From: Tabrizicola aquatica | GTDB lineage: Bacteria; Pseudomonadota; Alphaproteobacteria; Rhodobacterales; Rhodobacteraceae | Length of the DNA: 64,000 bases | Direction of reading: 5' to 3' | Assembly: GCF_002900975.1 (NCBI RefSeq) | Contig: NZ_PJON01000004.1 | Span: forward strand, 186,001 to 250,000 | In this document: positions 46,265 to 56,036 of the stretch, piece after piece | Position numbering within the stretch: the stretch's first letter is position 1 | How the letters are laid out: each line of letters starts with the position of its first letter | Notes under the pieces: model-generated | What the model was told of the DNA's origin: nothing | Seen by the model: the letters and a program-made list of their open reading frames with translations, nothing else | Database searches by the model: none | Made by a program: the position numbers and the translations under genes

Positions 46265-47737
46265 TCATCGCCCGAGCATCCGCTTTACCGCCGCGACCAG
46301 CTCTGATCGGGGCACCTCGACCTGCGCGGGCCGGTCCTTCCACTCTTCCAAAGTCGCGCTCTCGGCGATCTTGGCGCCCAGGATCAGGTCCTTCAGGATC
46401 ACCGTCCCGGCTGCCGCCTCGTTGCCACCCTGGATCACCGCCACCGGCGAGGCGCGCTTGTCGGCATACTTCAGCTGGTTGCCGAAGTTCTTCGGGTTGC
46501 CAAGGTAAACCTCGGCCCGGATACCGGCCTGGCGCAACTCGCCCACCATGCCCATGTAATCCGCCATCCGGTCCCGGTCCATGACGGTCACGACCACCGG
46601 CCCCGCCGTCTCACCCGTGCTGCGCCCCTTGGCCCTCAGAGCTGCAAGCAACCGGTCCACCCCGATGGAGACCCCCGTCGCCGGCACATCCTGCCCGGTG
46701 AACCGCTTCACCAGCCCATCATACCGCCCACCCCCGGCAACCGAGCCGAACTGCCGTTTGCGACCCTTCTCGTCCAGGATCTCGAAGGTCAACTCCGCCT
46801 CGTAGACCGGCCCGGTATAGTAACCAAGGCCGCGGACGACCCCTGGGTCCAGGACGATCCGGTCGGGGCCGTAACCCTGCGCTTCGAGCAGTGCGGCAAT
46901 GGCTTCAAGTTCCGAGACCCCCTCGGCCCCGATCACCGACGCCCCAACCAGTTCCCGCAGCCGGGCGACCGTCTCCGCCCCCGTGTCGCGTTTGGCAGTG
47001 GTGAAGCCCATCACGACTTCCGCCTGTTCCGAGTTGAGACCGGCTCCCTTGGTGAAGTCGCCGCTGTCATCCTTCCGACCCGCGCCCAGCAGCGCCCGGA
47101 CTCCCTCCGGTCCCAGACGGTCGATCTTGTCGATGGCCCGCAGGACGATGCCGCGTTTTGCGTCCTTGTCGTCTCCCGACAGGCCCGCGACCTCCATCAC
47201 GCCGTTCAGGACCTTCCGGTTGTTCACCTTCACCACGTAGTCGCCGCGGGGGATGCCCACCTCTTCCAGGGCGTCGGCCAGCATGGCGCAGATTTCGGCG
47301 TCGGCCGCCACAGAGGCTGACCCCACCGTGTCGGCGTCGCATTGGTAGAACTGGCGGAACCTACCCGGACCCGGCTTCTCGTTCCGCCAGACGGGGCCCA
47401 TCGCGAAGCGGCGGTAGGGGGAGGGGAGGTCGTTGCGGTACTGGGCGGCGACGCGCGCGAGGGGGGCGGTGAGGTCGTACCGCAGGGCCAGCCAGTCGGC
47501 GTCCTCATCCTGCCAGGCGAAGACGCCCTCGTTGGGGCGGTCGACGTCGGGGAGGAACTTGCCGAGGGCCTCGACGGTCTCCACGGCTGAGGTCTCCAGC
47601 GGGTCGAACCCGTACCGGTGGTAGACGGCGGCGATGCGGTCGAGCATGGACTTCCGTTCGGTGACCTCGGCCCCGAAGTAGTCGCGGAATCCCTTCGGGG
47701 TCTCGGCGCGGGGGCGGCGGGGGGGCTTGTCGGCCAT
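46265..47737 (-). CDS. hisS: Histidyl-tRNA synthetase
   Basis: 490 residues, class II synthetase charging tRNA-His. Motif 1 region [31 protein letters not shown], motif 2 region [28 protein letters not shown], and the HisA motif [13 protein letters not shown]; motif 3 [12 protein letters not shown], and a C-terminal anticodon-binding domain. It shares the longer alphaproteobacterial insertion around residues 165-235. The start at 47737 ([22 protein letters not shown]) is preferred. Heads the hisS-hisZ-hisG block and is divergent from slyX. Confidence 0.96.
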   Translation of the reverse strand: MADKPPRRPRAETPKGFRDYFGAEVTERKSMLDRIAAVYHRYGFDPLETSAVETVEALGKFLPDVDRPNEGVFAWQDEDADWLALRYDLTAPLARVAAQYRNDLPSPYRRFAMGPVWRNEKPGPGRFRQFYQCDADTVGSASVAADAEICAMLADALEEVGIPRGDYVVKVNNRKVLNGVMEVAGLSGDDKDAKRGIVLRAIDKIDRLGPEGVRALLGAGRKDDSGDFTKGAGLNSEQAEVVMGFTTAKRDTGAETVARLRELVGASVIGAEGVSELEAIAALLEAQGYGPDRIVLDPGVVRGLGYYTGPVYEAELTFEILDEKGRKRQFGSVAGGGRYDGLVKRFTGQDVPATGVSIGVDRLLAALRAKGRSTGETAGPVVVTVMDRDRMADYMGMVGELRQAGIRAEVYLGNPKNFGNQLKYADKRASPVAVIQGGNEAAAGTVILKDLILGAKIAESATLEEWKDRPAQVEVPRSELVAAVKRMLGR

Positions 47738-47807
47738 GGGGAGGACCTTCGCTTTTGATCGGGGTCCGTGTATCGGATGGGGGGAGAGGCGGCAAGCGGG
47801 GGGTCCC

Positions 47808-48005
47808 ATGAACTCGGTCGATCTGGAAGAGAAGGTGGCCCACCTGATCCGGGCGGTGGAGGACCTGTCGGACGTGGTGGCCCGGCAGGCGACCGAGATC
47901 GCGGGGCTGGAGCGGCGGGTTCGGCTGCTGATGGAGAGGGCAGCGGAGGAGGAGGCCCTGGGGGGAGCATCCCCGGACGCGAACGTCCGCCCGCCTCACT
48001 GGTGA
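47808..48005 (+). CDS. slyX: SlyX family protein
   Basis: 65 residues: a single amphipathic coiled coil ([24 protein letters not shown], residues 4-27, then [14 protein letters not shown]) and the Pro-Pro-His-Trp ending typical of SlyX. Function unknown. Short, but coiled-coil pattern, C-terminal motif and clean ATG agree. Divergent from hisS (70 nt). Downstream the GC content falls, at the border of the AT-richer 846-residue gene. Confidence 0.8.
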   Translation: MNSVDLEEKVAHLIRAVEDLSDVVARQATEIAGLERRVRLLMERAAEEEALGGASPDANVRPPHW

Positions 48006-48114
48006 GGGGTGTCCACGCAGGACAGGGTGGAGGCCGCAAAGGATTCCAAGGGGTTAGTCGTGGGCGTTAGGGGTTTGTTAAGGTGTTCAACAGACGCGCC
48101 CCGAAAGATTGGAG

Positions 48115-50655
48115 CTAGTGTGGAAGGCCGTGGATGAGCTCCGGTGTCTTCGAAAGTTTAACTACCTCACAATCCACACCAAGCGGCAAAGCAGCTTCCA
48201 GTGACGACTGTATGCTATCCAATTGTCGCTTACTTGCTGCACCGCAAACTACCAGAACCTTGTCTGGCCGAGCTCTCTCTGCAAACATCGCAAGTTTGCC
48301 AACTTCCTGAGGGGAAAGACTGCTTGCTGTAGTCGCCTCCACAGCAACAACCTCACCATTCACGATAGCCAGAAGATCAATTTCGCAATCATTGGACCGG
48401 TCCTCGCTGTATCCACTTGTCCAGAGCTTGATGGCTGGAACGAAATAGAAGCTTTTCACATTCCACTGCTTAAGCAGATACCCCAAAGCGTAAACCACTG
48501 GCTCCGCTCCATGACTGCCATATGCATTCGTCAACACCTTGTTCAAAACAAAATGCCACTCACCATCGACCATAGCAGCGCGGGTCCTTCCACAAACTTC
48601 ACACCCCAAAACTGAATCGAGCGAAGTGATTGAAGTCCAGTTATCGTGGTAACAATATGAGCATTTCCAATCAACTCCCTGAAAAAGAACTTTCCTCTGA
48701 CATAGAAAGGAAATTGATCGAACTATTTCGGCCTCCAGGTCGGGTTTCATTTCTCCTAAGTTTTCAGCATTTGCTTCGACCGTAGCCTGCCACCTTTGCC
48801 GAAGATCAGAGAATTTTAGGAACCTCCGCCCTCTCCTTATGGTGGACGCTGCCTGAATAGACTTACGCGCAACGTCCTCATGACCTGCACCAGATGAAAT
48901 GTTCCAGTCACCCTGTCCAAACTTCTTCCTTAAAGTCGCAGTCAACCTTTCCACTAACGCGGGGTCATTTACAGCAGAATCGGCCCCAAGTTCGCGAAAC
49001 ACTTTGCTCCAAAATGAGTTCAACAATACATCCACAGCTTCGTTCACTCCCTGAAACTGATGTATTAAGCCTAGAAAGTAGCGCCCCTTATCGCTATAGC
49101 GAACATCCGTAAACCGCTGTCGACGCGTAGGACCGCCCTGCTTAGGTGCCGGCCACTCAAACTGAGACGTCAGTGCTCCACGGATTGCGCGCTCATCGGA
49201 AGGGCAATCAAGAGTGAGTGACTGCAAGTTGGAACAAAGTGACAAGGAGAGTTGGCCGTTGGAATTTACTCTTGAAGTGACAAAGTTTGAGAGTCCAAAC
49301 CCGGATCTCCAAGTCCGCTCTATGTGGAAGAAACGATCAATCCGCAGCCTACGAGGCAAATGCCAGTGATGATTGACGTTTGCATAGGGGCTATGGTCCT
49401 CTGCACGATCAATCGTGAAGTCCACCATCCAGTTTCCCGCAGAGACTGATGTGGGCCCCTGACCTTCCGACACGTGCCAAGGTCTAATCAGGGGGACCGA
49501 ACTCCTATTGCCGTCATACTCCCAAGATAAAGTCTGGACAGGTTCGTTGAAGATTCCAGTCGTGAAATAGTGACTATTCTCATGGAAGTCTGGAACTACT
49601 GCCGCTCCACTTGGGACCACTCTGCACGCAACCCTTTTATAAGGTTGATCCTTTGGAACCAACCTCGACGCAATTTCCTTCAGATCATCCAACGGAAGTG
49701 AGCAGGAGGCTATTGACGCGTATGGCCCATGTTGGTGATCTCGAACACCTTTGTTGTCGATAAGCCTCCAGACTGCGGCAAGGAGATTATCATCCTTGGA
49801 CTGCTGCTGGCTAAGATAGATAGTGCATATCTCACCAGTTCTCGGGCGGTCGTACTTAGATATCACATTCCAAGCAGAAACCCTGTCATCAAATGTGTCG
49901 CCGACAAAGACAGTCACGCCTTGATCCTGAAGAGGATCTTTGGGTCTCACATAGTGTGCGAATGCGTCAGACAGAAGGGATACGGAGAGAATCGATCTAT
50001 TACTTGCGATCTCCTCCAGAAGTTCAGTTTCGCTTGTGATGTAGTCTGCATTTCTAGATTTGGCTGAAGAGCGATTTTCAAGGGATGCCTTCGATATAAG
50101 CGTCTTACAAGAAAATAGCGTCGGCTCAATTCGGCCAATCTGAACGTTCGAAGAAGTGTCCGATATGAACCCAAAATTGTTTTCAATGAACTCAGAATGG
50201 GACTTGTCCCAGAAGCGATCTACGATGAATAATTTGTCAATCGGATCGATGCGGCTCTGCAGGTGTCGCTTTACCATCGGAATCACGGAAACGCTGTGGA
50301 GAGGTTCCAGTGGCAGGGAGACCCTCAGCCGCCTCCAGTCTTCTGCACTACCTGCTAGGTAGTGCAGAACAAGGTCGCCCGGAGTAAACCGTTCATGAAA
50401 ATCCAGGATGGCTGCGTCGGTAAGATCAACGTAGCTGTAAACTACATCTGGATCATAGACTTCCAGCCATTTGGAGTAAACTTCTTCGACTCCGTCACGC
50501 GTCGCTGGTATTATCGGTGATCGTCGACCACCCCAACGTCCAAACGCACTCCTCGAAATAGCGGTCATCTGGTCGTTAATGCTAATTTCTCGATCTACAA
50601 GATATGCAACCCTGAGCGGACGAGCGGTCGCGATGATTTTCTTGTTTCTCTGCAC
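48115..50655 (-). CDS. 846-residue protein of unknown function with zinc ribbon and nuclease-like C-terminus
   Basis: A single large gene in DNA clearly richer in A+T than both sides. Start GTG at 50655 (alternatives lie further in). The N-terminal 150 residues look alpha/beta (RPLRVAYLVDREIS; YDPDVVYSYVDLTDAAILDFHERF; GDLVLHYLAG); the middle (200-650) is mixed and unrecognised. A zinc ribbon follows: Cys665, Cys668, Cys685, Cys688. Then a PD-(D/E)xK-like pattern: CEIDLLAIVNGEVVAVEATT, with Asp760 and Glu773 but Thr775 in place of the usual Lys, and KVLVVCGAAS after it. No signal peptide or membrane segment. No partner gene; ParB-like gene upstream on the same strand, hisS/slyX downstream. 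A defence role is a hypothesis: location, composition and a zinc ribbon plus nuclease-like end fit, but nothing proves it. Confidence 0.75.
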   Translation of the reverse strand: MQRNKKIIATARPLRVAYLVDREISINDQMTAISRSAFGRWGGRRSPIIPATRDGVEEVYSKWLEVYDPDVVYSYVDLTDAAILDFHERFTPGDLVLHYLAGSAEDWRRLRVSLPLEPLHSVSVIPMVKRHLQSRIDPIDKLFIVDRFWDKSHSEFIENNFGFISDTSSNVQIGRIEPTLFSCKTLISKASLENRSSAKSRNADYITSETELLEEIASNRSILSVSLLSDAFAHYVRPKDPLQDQGVTVFVGDTFDDRVSAWNVISKYDRPRTGEICTIYLSQQQSKDDNLLAAVWRLIDNKGVRDHQHGPYASIASCSLPLDDLKEIASRLVPKDQPYKRVACRVVPSGAAVVPDFHENSHYFTTGIFNEPVQTLSWEYDGNRSSVPLIRPWHVSEGQGPTSVSAGNWMVDFTIDRAEDHSPYANVNHHWHLPRRLRIDRFFHIERTWRSGFGLSNFVTSRVNSNGQLSLSLCSNLQSLTLDCPSDERAIRGALTSQFEWPAPKQGGPTRRQRFTDVRYSDKGRYFLGLIHQFQGVNEAVDVLLNSFWSKVFRELGADSAVNDPALVERLTATLRKKFGQGDWNISSGAGHEDVARKSIQAASTIRRGRRFLKFSDLRQRWQATVEANAENLGEMKPDLEAEIVRSISFLCQRKVLFQGVDWKCSYCYHDNWTSITSLDSVLGCEVCGRTRAAMVDGEWHFVLNKVLTNAYGSHGAEPVVYALGYLLKQWNVKSFYFVPAIKLWTSGYSEDRSNDCEIDLLAIVNGEVVAVEATTASSLSPQEVGKLAMFAERARPDKVLVVCGAASKRQLDSIQSSLEAALPLGVDCEVVKLSKTPELIHGLPH

Positions 50656-50741
50656 AACTTCGCTCGCTCAATAAACCATTCAGGTGCAGCAATAGCTTCG
50701 CAGATGTTTAGCATTACGGCAATCCACCGATATGCAGATGC

Positions 50742-51563
50742 TCACACCTCCCCAAACCACTCCTCCACCTTGTCCAGCACGTCGTCGATCAGCCCTGACC
50801 TCGCCTGAGGCCCGCTGAACCGCAGGAGCCAGCCGGAGGGCGTCGGCTCCCGCGTGATCGTCAGGCCCTGGCGGAGCTTCAACAGCCTTCGTGGGCGGCG
50901 GGTGGTGGGGTTGGTGGGCTCTCGCAGCACATCCTGCAGGACGGGGCGGAGGGTGGACCATTGGGTCTCGCTCCCCTGGCCCATGACGGGGTGGAGGGTG
51001 GCGGTGAGGAGATCCTCGTGCCCCGACTGGAGTGCTGCGGCGAGGGTGTCGAGTTGGCGGGTGGTGAGGTGGGTCGGGTCGGTGAGGAGGGGGGCGAGGC
51101 CTTCGACCACGGACACATGGTTGCGGATGCGGGTGCGGGTGGTGCGGGGGAGGGCGGGGAAGAGGGCGGCGATGGCGGTATCGGGGGTGTCGAAGTGGCC
51201 CTCATGGATGGCGTTCAGGATGAGGGTGGCCTTTTCCCACGGGGTGACGGGTTCGCGGATCTCGTTTTCGGTCACCATCGAGGCGAGGGCCTGGGCGATG
51301 GTTTGCGGGGCGCGGAGGAAGGCGGGGATCGTCGTGTGGCCCAGGGCGCGGCAGGCGGTGAGGCGGCGGAGGCCGGAGATGAGGCCGTAGGTGTGGCCGT
51401 GCTTCGGGGTGGAGAGGCGCCAGACCTCGATGGGGGTGCGGAGGCCCTCGGTCGCGATGGAGTGCTGGAGGAGGTGGAGGGCGGCGGGGTCCAGCGCGGT
51501 GCGGTCGCGGAGGAGGGCGTGGGGGGCGATTTCCGGGATGGGGAGGTGGTGGAGGGGGTCCAT
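50742..51563 (-). CDS. ParB/RepB-type N-terminal domain protein, orphan
   Basis: 273 residues. The ParB N-terminal domain is visible: LPIPEIAPHALLRDR, LQHSIATEGLRTPIEVWRL, YGLISGLRRLTACRALG (the nucleotide/box II GxRR motif), TIPAFLR, then a helix-turn-helix middle region VTENEIREPVTPWEKATLIL with the plasmid-type arrangement. It is not the chromosomal partition ParB, as no parA neighbour and no typical ParB C-terminus occur. It may be a transcription factor or a remnant of a plasmid partition system. Lies 93 nt after dnaE. Confidence 0.8.
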   Translation of the reverse strand: MDPLHHLPIPEIAPHALLRDRTALDPAALHLLQHSIATEGLRTPIEVWRLSTPKHGHTYGLISGLRRLTACRALGHTTIPAFLRAPQTIAQALASMVTENEIREPVTPWEKATLILNAIHEGHFDTPDTAIAALFPALPRTTRTRIRNHVSVVEGLAPLLTDPTHLTTRQLDTLAAALQSGHEDLLTATLHPVMGQGSETQWSTLRPVLQDVLREPTNPTTRRPRRLLKLRQGLTITREPTPSGWLLRFSGPQARSGLIDDVLDKVEEWFGEV

Positions 51564-51656
51564 GGGCGTTCTCCTTTGCGGGGAGGGAACGCGGTTTGGG
51601 TTAGGGAGTGGTGAGGGGGGCGTGCGGGGGTCGGGGGGGGGCCAGTTTGCGGGGGG

Positions 51657-54600
51657 CTAGATTTCCTCGACCGCGAGGACGCCGTGCATGGCCTTGATCG
51701 CGCCCTTGATCTGGGGGGTGACGGGGTATTGGCCGGGGAGGTCGATGTCGATCTCGCGGCCTTGGGGGTCGGTGACGCAGAGGGTGATGGCGGCGCGCTG
51801 GCGGCCTTCGACCTTGGCGAGAAGGGAGGCGAGGGAGAGGGCGGCCTCGGGCCTTGCGAGGTGGATGCGGAGGTCTTGCGCGCCGGCGGTGGCGGTGGCG
51901 GCGTCGACGGGGGTGATGGCTTGGGCGAGGAGCTTGAGGGTTTCGCCTTCGAGTTCGGCTTTCACCGTCAGGACGACGTTGGAGCCGGCGTCGAGGTGGT
52001 CGCGGGAGGCCTCCAGCACGTCGGAGAAGCAGGTGACTTCGTAAAGGCCGGTGGGGTCGGAGAGCTGGATGAAGGCGTAGCGGTTGCCCTTGGCGGATTT
52101 GCGTTCCTGTCTTGACGACACGCTGCCCGCCAGTTTGGCGATACAGGGGCCGCGTTCGGCTTTGAGGGTGACCTGGGCGAGGGTCTCGACCCCCTTCTTG
52201 CGCAGGGCGGACATGTAGTCGTCGAGGGGGTGGCCGGAGAGGTAGAAGCCGATGGCCTGGTGTTCCTGGGCCAGGCGTTCGACCGGGAGCCAGTCGTCGC
52301 GGAAGGGCAGGCGGGGTTCCGGGATGTCGGCGCCGGCGCTGCCGAAGAGCGAGACCTGGGAGGAGGCGGCGGCTTCGTGGATGGCGGCGGAGTAGGCGAC
52401 GAGGGGGTCGAGCGCCTCGAACACGCGGGCGCGGTTGGGGTCGAGTTGGTCGAAGGCCCCTGCCCTTGCGAGCATTTCGAGGGGGCGCTTGCCGATGCGT
52501 TTCAGGTCCACGCGGCGGGCGAAGTCGAAGAGGGTGGCGAAGGGGCGGTCCTCGTGGCTCTCCTCCAGCCTGGCGGCTTTCGTTGTGCCCTCGTCCCGGG
52601 GGACGCGGCGGGCGTTCACGATCAGTTGCATGGCATCGACGCCGACGTTCTTCAGCGCGCCGAGGCCATAGACGATGGCGCCGTCGCGGACGGTGAAGGT
52701 GGCGAGGGAGGCATTGACGCAAGGGGCCACGGTCTTGAGGCCAAGCTTGTCAACCTCACGCTTGTAGACCGCCAGCTTGTCGGTGAGGTGGATATCGCAG
52801 TTCATCACGGCGGCCATGAACTCGGCCGGGTAGTTCGCTTTCAGGTAGGCGGTCTGGTAGCTGACCACGGCATAGGCGGCGGCGTGGGATTTGTTGAAGC
52901 CGTAGTTGGCGAACTTTTCCAGAAGGTCGAACACCTCACCGGCCTTGGCGGCGGGGATGTTGTGGGTGGCCTTCGCGCCTTCGATGAACTTCGGGCGTTC
53001 GCGGGCCATTTCCTCGGGGTTCTTCTTGCCCATTGCACGCCGCAACAGGTCGGCGCCGCCAAGCGAATACCCGGCCATGACCTGGGCGATCTGCATCACC
53101 TGTTCCTGATAGACGATGATGCCCTGCGTCTCGGCGAGGATGTGGTCGATGGTCGGATGGATCGATTCAAGGTCCTTGAGACCGTTCTTCACCTCGCAAT
53201 AGGTCGGGATATTCTCCATCGGGCCGGGGCGATAGAGGGCCACGAGGGCGACGATATCCTCGATGCAGGTGGGCTTCATGCGCCGCAGCGCGTCCATCAT
53301 GCCCGAGCTTTCGACCTGGAAAACCGCCACGGTCTTGGCGGCGGCGTAGAGGTCGTAGCTGGGCTTGTCGTCCAGCGGGATGAGGTTGATGTCAAAGCTG
53401 ATGCCGCGCAGGGCGAGAAGGTCCATCGCGTTCTGGATCACGGTCAGGGTCTTGAGGCCGAGGAAGTCGAACTTTACCAGGCCTGCGGCTTCGACCCATT
53501 TCATGTTGAACTGGGTGGCGGGCATGTCGGACCGGGGGTCGCGGTAAAGCGGCACCAACTGGTCCAAAGGCCGGTCGCCGATCACCACCCCGGCGGCGTG
53601 GGTGGAGGCGTTGCGGTAAAGACCCTCGATCTTTTCGGCATAGTCGAGAAGGCGGGCGACAACCTCTTCCTTCTTCGCCTCGCGCAGGCGGGGTTCATCG
53701 GCCAGCGCCTTGGTGATGCTGACGGGCTTTACCCCTTCAACCGGGATCATCTTCGACAGCTTGTCGACCTGGCCGTAGGAGAGTTGCAGCACGCGGCCCA
53801 CGTCGCGGACGGCGGCCTTGGACAGAAGCGCGCCGAAGGTGATGATCTGGGCCACCTTGTCGCGGCCGTACTTGTTCTGGACGTAACTGATCACCTCTTC
53901 CCGGCGGTCCATGCAGAAGTCGATGTCGAAGTCGGGCATCGACACACGTTCGGGGTTCAGGAAGCGTTCGAAGAGAAGCGCATAGCGCAGGGGATCAAGG
54001 TCGGTGATCGTCAGCGCATAGGCGACAAGGGAACCTGCGCCCGACCCCCGGCCCGGACCAACGGGAATGTTGTGGTCCTTGGCCCATTTGATGAAGTCCG
54101 ACACGATCAGGAAATAGCCGGGGAAGCCCATCTTTTCGATGATCCCAAGCTCGAAATCCAGGCGGGCCTGGTATTCCTCGGGCGTGGCGGAATGGGGGAT
54201 GACCTTCAGGCGGGCCTGTAGCCCCTCGTTCGCCTGGCGGCGAAGTTCGTTCACCTCGTCATCGGCGAATTTCGGCAGGATCGGTTTGCGTTTGGAGACG
54301 GCGTAGGCGCAGCGTTTGGCAATCTCGACCGTGTTTTCCAGCGCCTCGGGCAGGTCGGCGAAGAGGGCGACCATCTCGGCTTCGGATTTGAAGTAGTGCT
54401 GCGGGGTCAGGCGGCGGCGAGGCTGCTGCTGGTCAACGTAAGCGCCTTCCGCGATGCAGATGAGGGCGTCGTGGGCCTCATACATCTCGGTCTTGGGGAA
54501 GTAGACGTCGTTGGTGGCGACGATGGGCAGGTTCAGTTCATAGGCCAGGTCGATGGCGCCGCGTTCGGCAAGGGCTTCCTGTTCCGCCAGCGCGCCGCCG

Positions 54601-55157
54601 GGGCCAGGGTGGCGCTGGAGTTCGACGTAAAGGCGGTTCGGGTAGATTGATGCCAGACGTTCCAGAAGGGCGCGCGCCTTGGCCTGCTGGCCGGTGGCGT
54701 GGAAGCGGCCCAGCGGGCCATCGGGGCCGCCGCTGAGGCAGATCAGGCCGTCACTGTAGCGGGCGAGTTCGTCGAGGGTCACTTGTGGCAGGTTGGCGGA
54801 CCCGCACATCGCGCCGTCGATGTAGAGATGCGTGTTGAGCCGCATCAGGTTCATGTAGCCCTGTTCGGTCTGCGCCAGAAGGACGATGGGCGCGGGCTGG
54901 CGCGGCTTTTCCCCCGGCTGGGCAGGGTCGTGGGCGATGGAAACCTGGCAGCCGACGATGGGCTGGACCCCTGCCCCCATGGCGGTGACCGAGAACTCCA
55001 GCGCGGCGAACATGTTGTTCGTATCGGTCACCGCCACGGCGGGCATGTTCTGCGCGGTGCAGAGGCCGACGAGTTTCTTCACCGGCACCGCGCCTTCGAG
55101 AAGCGAGTGTTCGGTATGGGTGCGAAGGTGGATGAATCGAGGATTTGCGCCGGGCAT
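51657..55157 (-). CDS. dnaE: DNA polymerase III subunit alpha
   Basis: Replicative polymerase, 1166 residues, normal length. PHP domain at the start ([35 protein letters not shown]), the catalytic [20 protein letters not shown], the [16 protein letters not shown] loop, [13 protein letters not shown], and the C-terminal OB-fold after residue 980 are in place. No error-prone DnaE2 features. It is the only large replication gene in the window. The next gene on the strand is the ParB-like one. Confidence 0.98.
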   Translation of the reverse strand: MPGANPRFIHLRTHTEHSLLEGAVPVKKLVGLCTAQNMPAVAVTDTNNMFAALEFSVTAMGAGVQPIVGCQVSIAHDPAQPGEKPRQPAPIVLLAQTEQGYMNLMRLNTHLYIDGAMCGSANLPQVTLDELARYSDGLICLSGGPDGPLGRFHATGQQAKARALLERLASIYPNRLYVELQRHPGPGGALAEQEALAERGAIDLAYELNLPIVATNDVYFPKTEMYEAHDALICIAEGAYVDQQQPRRRLTPQHYFKSEAEMVALFADLPEALENTVEIAKRCAYAVSKRKPILPKFADDEVNELRRQANEGLQARLKVIPHSATPEEYQARLDFELGIIEKMGFPGYFLIVSDFIKWAKDHNIPVGPGRGSGAGSLVAYALTITDLDPLRYALLFERFLNPERVSMPDFDIDFCMDRREEVISYVQNKYGRDKVAQIITFGALLSKAAVRDVGRVLQLSYGQVDKLSKMIPVEGVKPVSITKALADEPRLREAKKEEVVARLLDYAEKIEGLYRNASTHAAGVVIGDRPLDQLVPLYRDPRSDMPATQFNMKWVEAAGLVKFDFLGLKTLTVIQNAMDLLALRGISFDINLIPLDDKPSYDLYAAAKTVAVFQVESSGMMDALRRMKPTCIEDIVALVALYRPGPMENIPTYCEVKNGLKDLESIHPTIDHILAETQGIIVYQEQVMQIAQVMAGYSLGGADLLRRAMGKKNPEEMARERPKFIEGAKATHNIPAAKAGEVFDLLEKFANYGFNKSHAAAYAVVSYQTAYLKANYPAEFMAAVMNCDIHLTDKLAVYKREVDKLGLKTVAPCVNASLATFTVRDGAIVYGLGALKNVGVDAMQLIVNARRVPRDEGTTKAARLEESHEDRPFATLFDFARRVDLKRIGKRPLEMLARAGAFDQLDPNRARVFEALDPLVAYSAAIHEAAASSQVSLFGSAGADIPEPRLPFRDDWLPVERLAQEHQAIGFYLSGHPLDDYMSALRKKGVETLAQVTLKAERGPCIAKLAGSVSSRQERKSAKGNRYAFIQLSDPTGLYEVTCFSDVLEASRDHLDAGSNVVLTVKAELEGETLKLLAQAITPVDAATATAGAQDLRIHLARPEAALSLASLLAKVEGRQRAAITLCVTDPQGREIDIDLPGQYPVTPQIKGAIKAMHGVLAVEEI

Positions 55158-55198
55158 GGGGAAGGGTTACCCGGCCCGGCGCGTGCTGTGAAGGGCCG

Positions 55199-55738
55199 TC
55201 AGACGGTCGCGCGCGGGATCGGACGCAGGGCGGCCAGCGCGGCAAGGGCGATGATCCCGCCGATGCCGCCGAATACGGCAAAGTCGCTCCATGAGGGTTT
55301 GACCACCATCAGGAAGACGATGGCAAACTGGACGGAGTAGTCCAGCATCGCCAACCGCTGGACGCGGCGGAGAGAGGGGATCGCGGCCTCGGCCCCGTGG
55401 GTGTCGGCGAGTTTCAGCGCGCCTTCGCAGGAGGGGCCAAGGACAAGGGCGCCGAAGCTGGCGGTGAAGAGGATGCCCGCCAGCCCGAGGACCGTGAACG
55501 GCTGCCAGCCCCAGCCGGCGACGAAGAGGAGGGCGACTCCGGTCGCGAGGGTCAGGATCGAGGCGGGGATGAACAGGCGCGGGGCCAGCAGGGTGACGGC
55601 CTGCACGATGGCAAGCTGGGTCTGGGCGGTGGAGCGGCCGGCCAGCACGATGCCTGCGAGGATGGTGGCAAAACCGCCGCCGACCCACAGGACGGCGGCG
55701 AGAACGTGAGCGAATTTGAGAATGGTTGCGAAGTCCAT
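55199..55738 (-). CDS. DUF2269-like integral membrane protein
   Basis: About 179 residues, four or five helices: FAHVLAAVLWVGGGFATILA, LFIPASILTLATGVALLFVA, FTVLGLAGILFTASFGALVL, and YSVQFAIVFLMVVKPSW plus FGGIGGIIALAALAAL. HVLAAVLWVGG is the heme-binding-like His motif of the DUF2269/CopD-like membrane family; binding is not established. Start uncertain between 55738 and 55750. Function unknown. Follows a leader with a GC dyad at 55773-55790. Confidence 0.7.
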   Translation of the reverse strand: MDFATILKFAHVLAAVLWVGGGFATILAGIVLAGRSTAQTQLAIVQAVTLLAPRLFIPASILTLATGVALLFVAGWGWQPFTVLGLAGILFTASFGALVLGPSCEGALKLADTHGAEAAIPSLRRVQRLAMLDYSVQFAIVFLMVVKPSWSDFAVFGGIGGIIALAALAALRPIPRATV

Positions 55739-55863
55739 GGGAAAATCCATTTGTGTGTATGCTAACAGTGCGGCGCGTATATATGCGCGCCTTTGCATGG
55801 ACGAGTAGGGATTGCCTTACCTTAACGTCAGCCTGAGCGGGGCGGTTCGGGTGGCGCAATTTT

Positions 55864-55897
55864 CGGCAAAAGCTGCAAACAGCTTCGCATTTTGCCG
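55864..55897 (+). promoter_or_regulatory. Nested stem-loop upstream of xdhA
   Basis: CGGCAAA (55864-55870) / TTTGCCG (55891-55897) enclose AGCTG / CAGCT (55871-55884). Located 140 nt before the xdhA start. It could be a regulator site or a leader structure. No clear -35/-10 was found beside it. Confidence 0.4.
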
Positions 55898-56036
55898 ACA
55901 AGTTTGTTCTTGCCTTGAATCGGCGGGGCCTTCTTGATGGAATGATAACCAGAACAAGGGGCGCGAGGATCGTTTTACGCCGCATCGGGCGATCCCGCAG
56001 AATGCTCCAACCGGGGAGAAGGCGGCGGACAGACGT

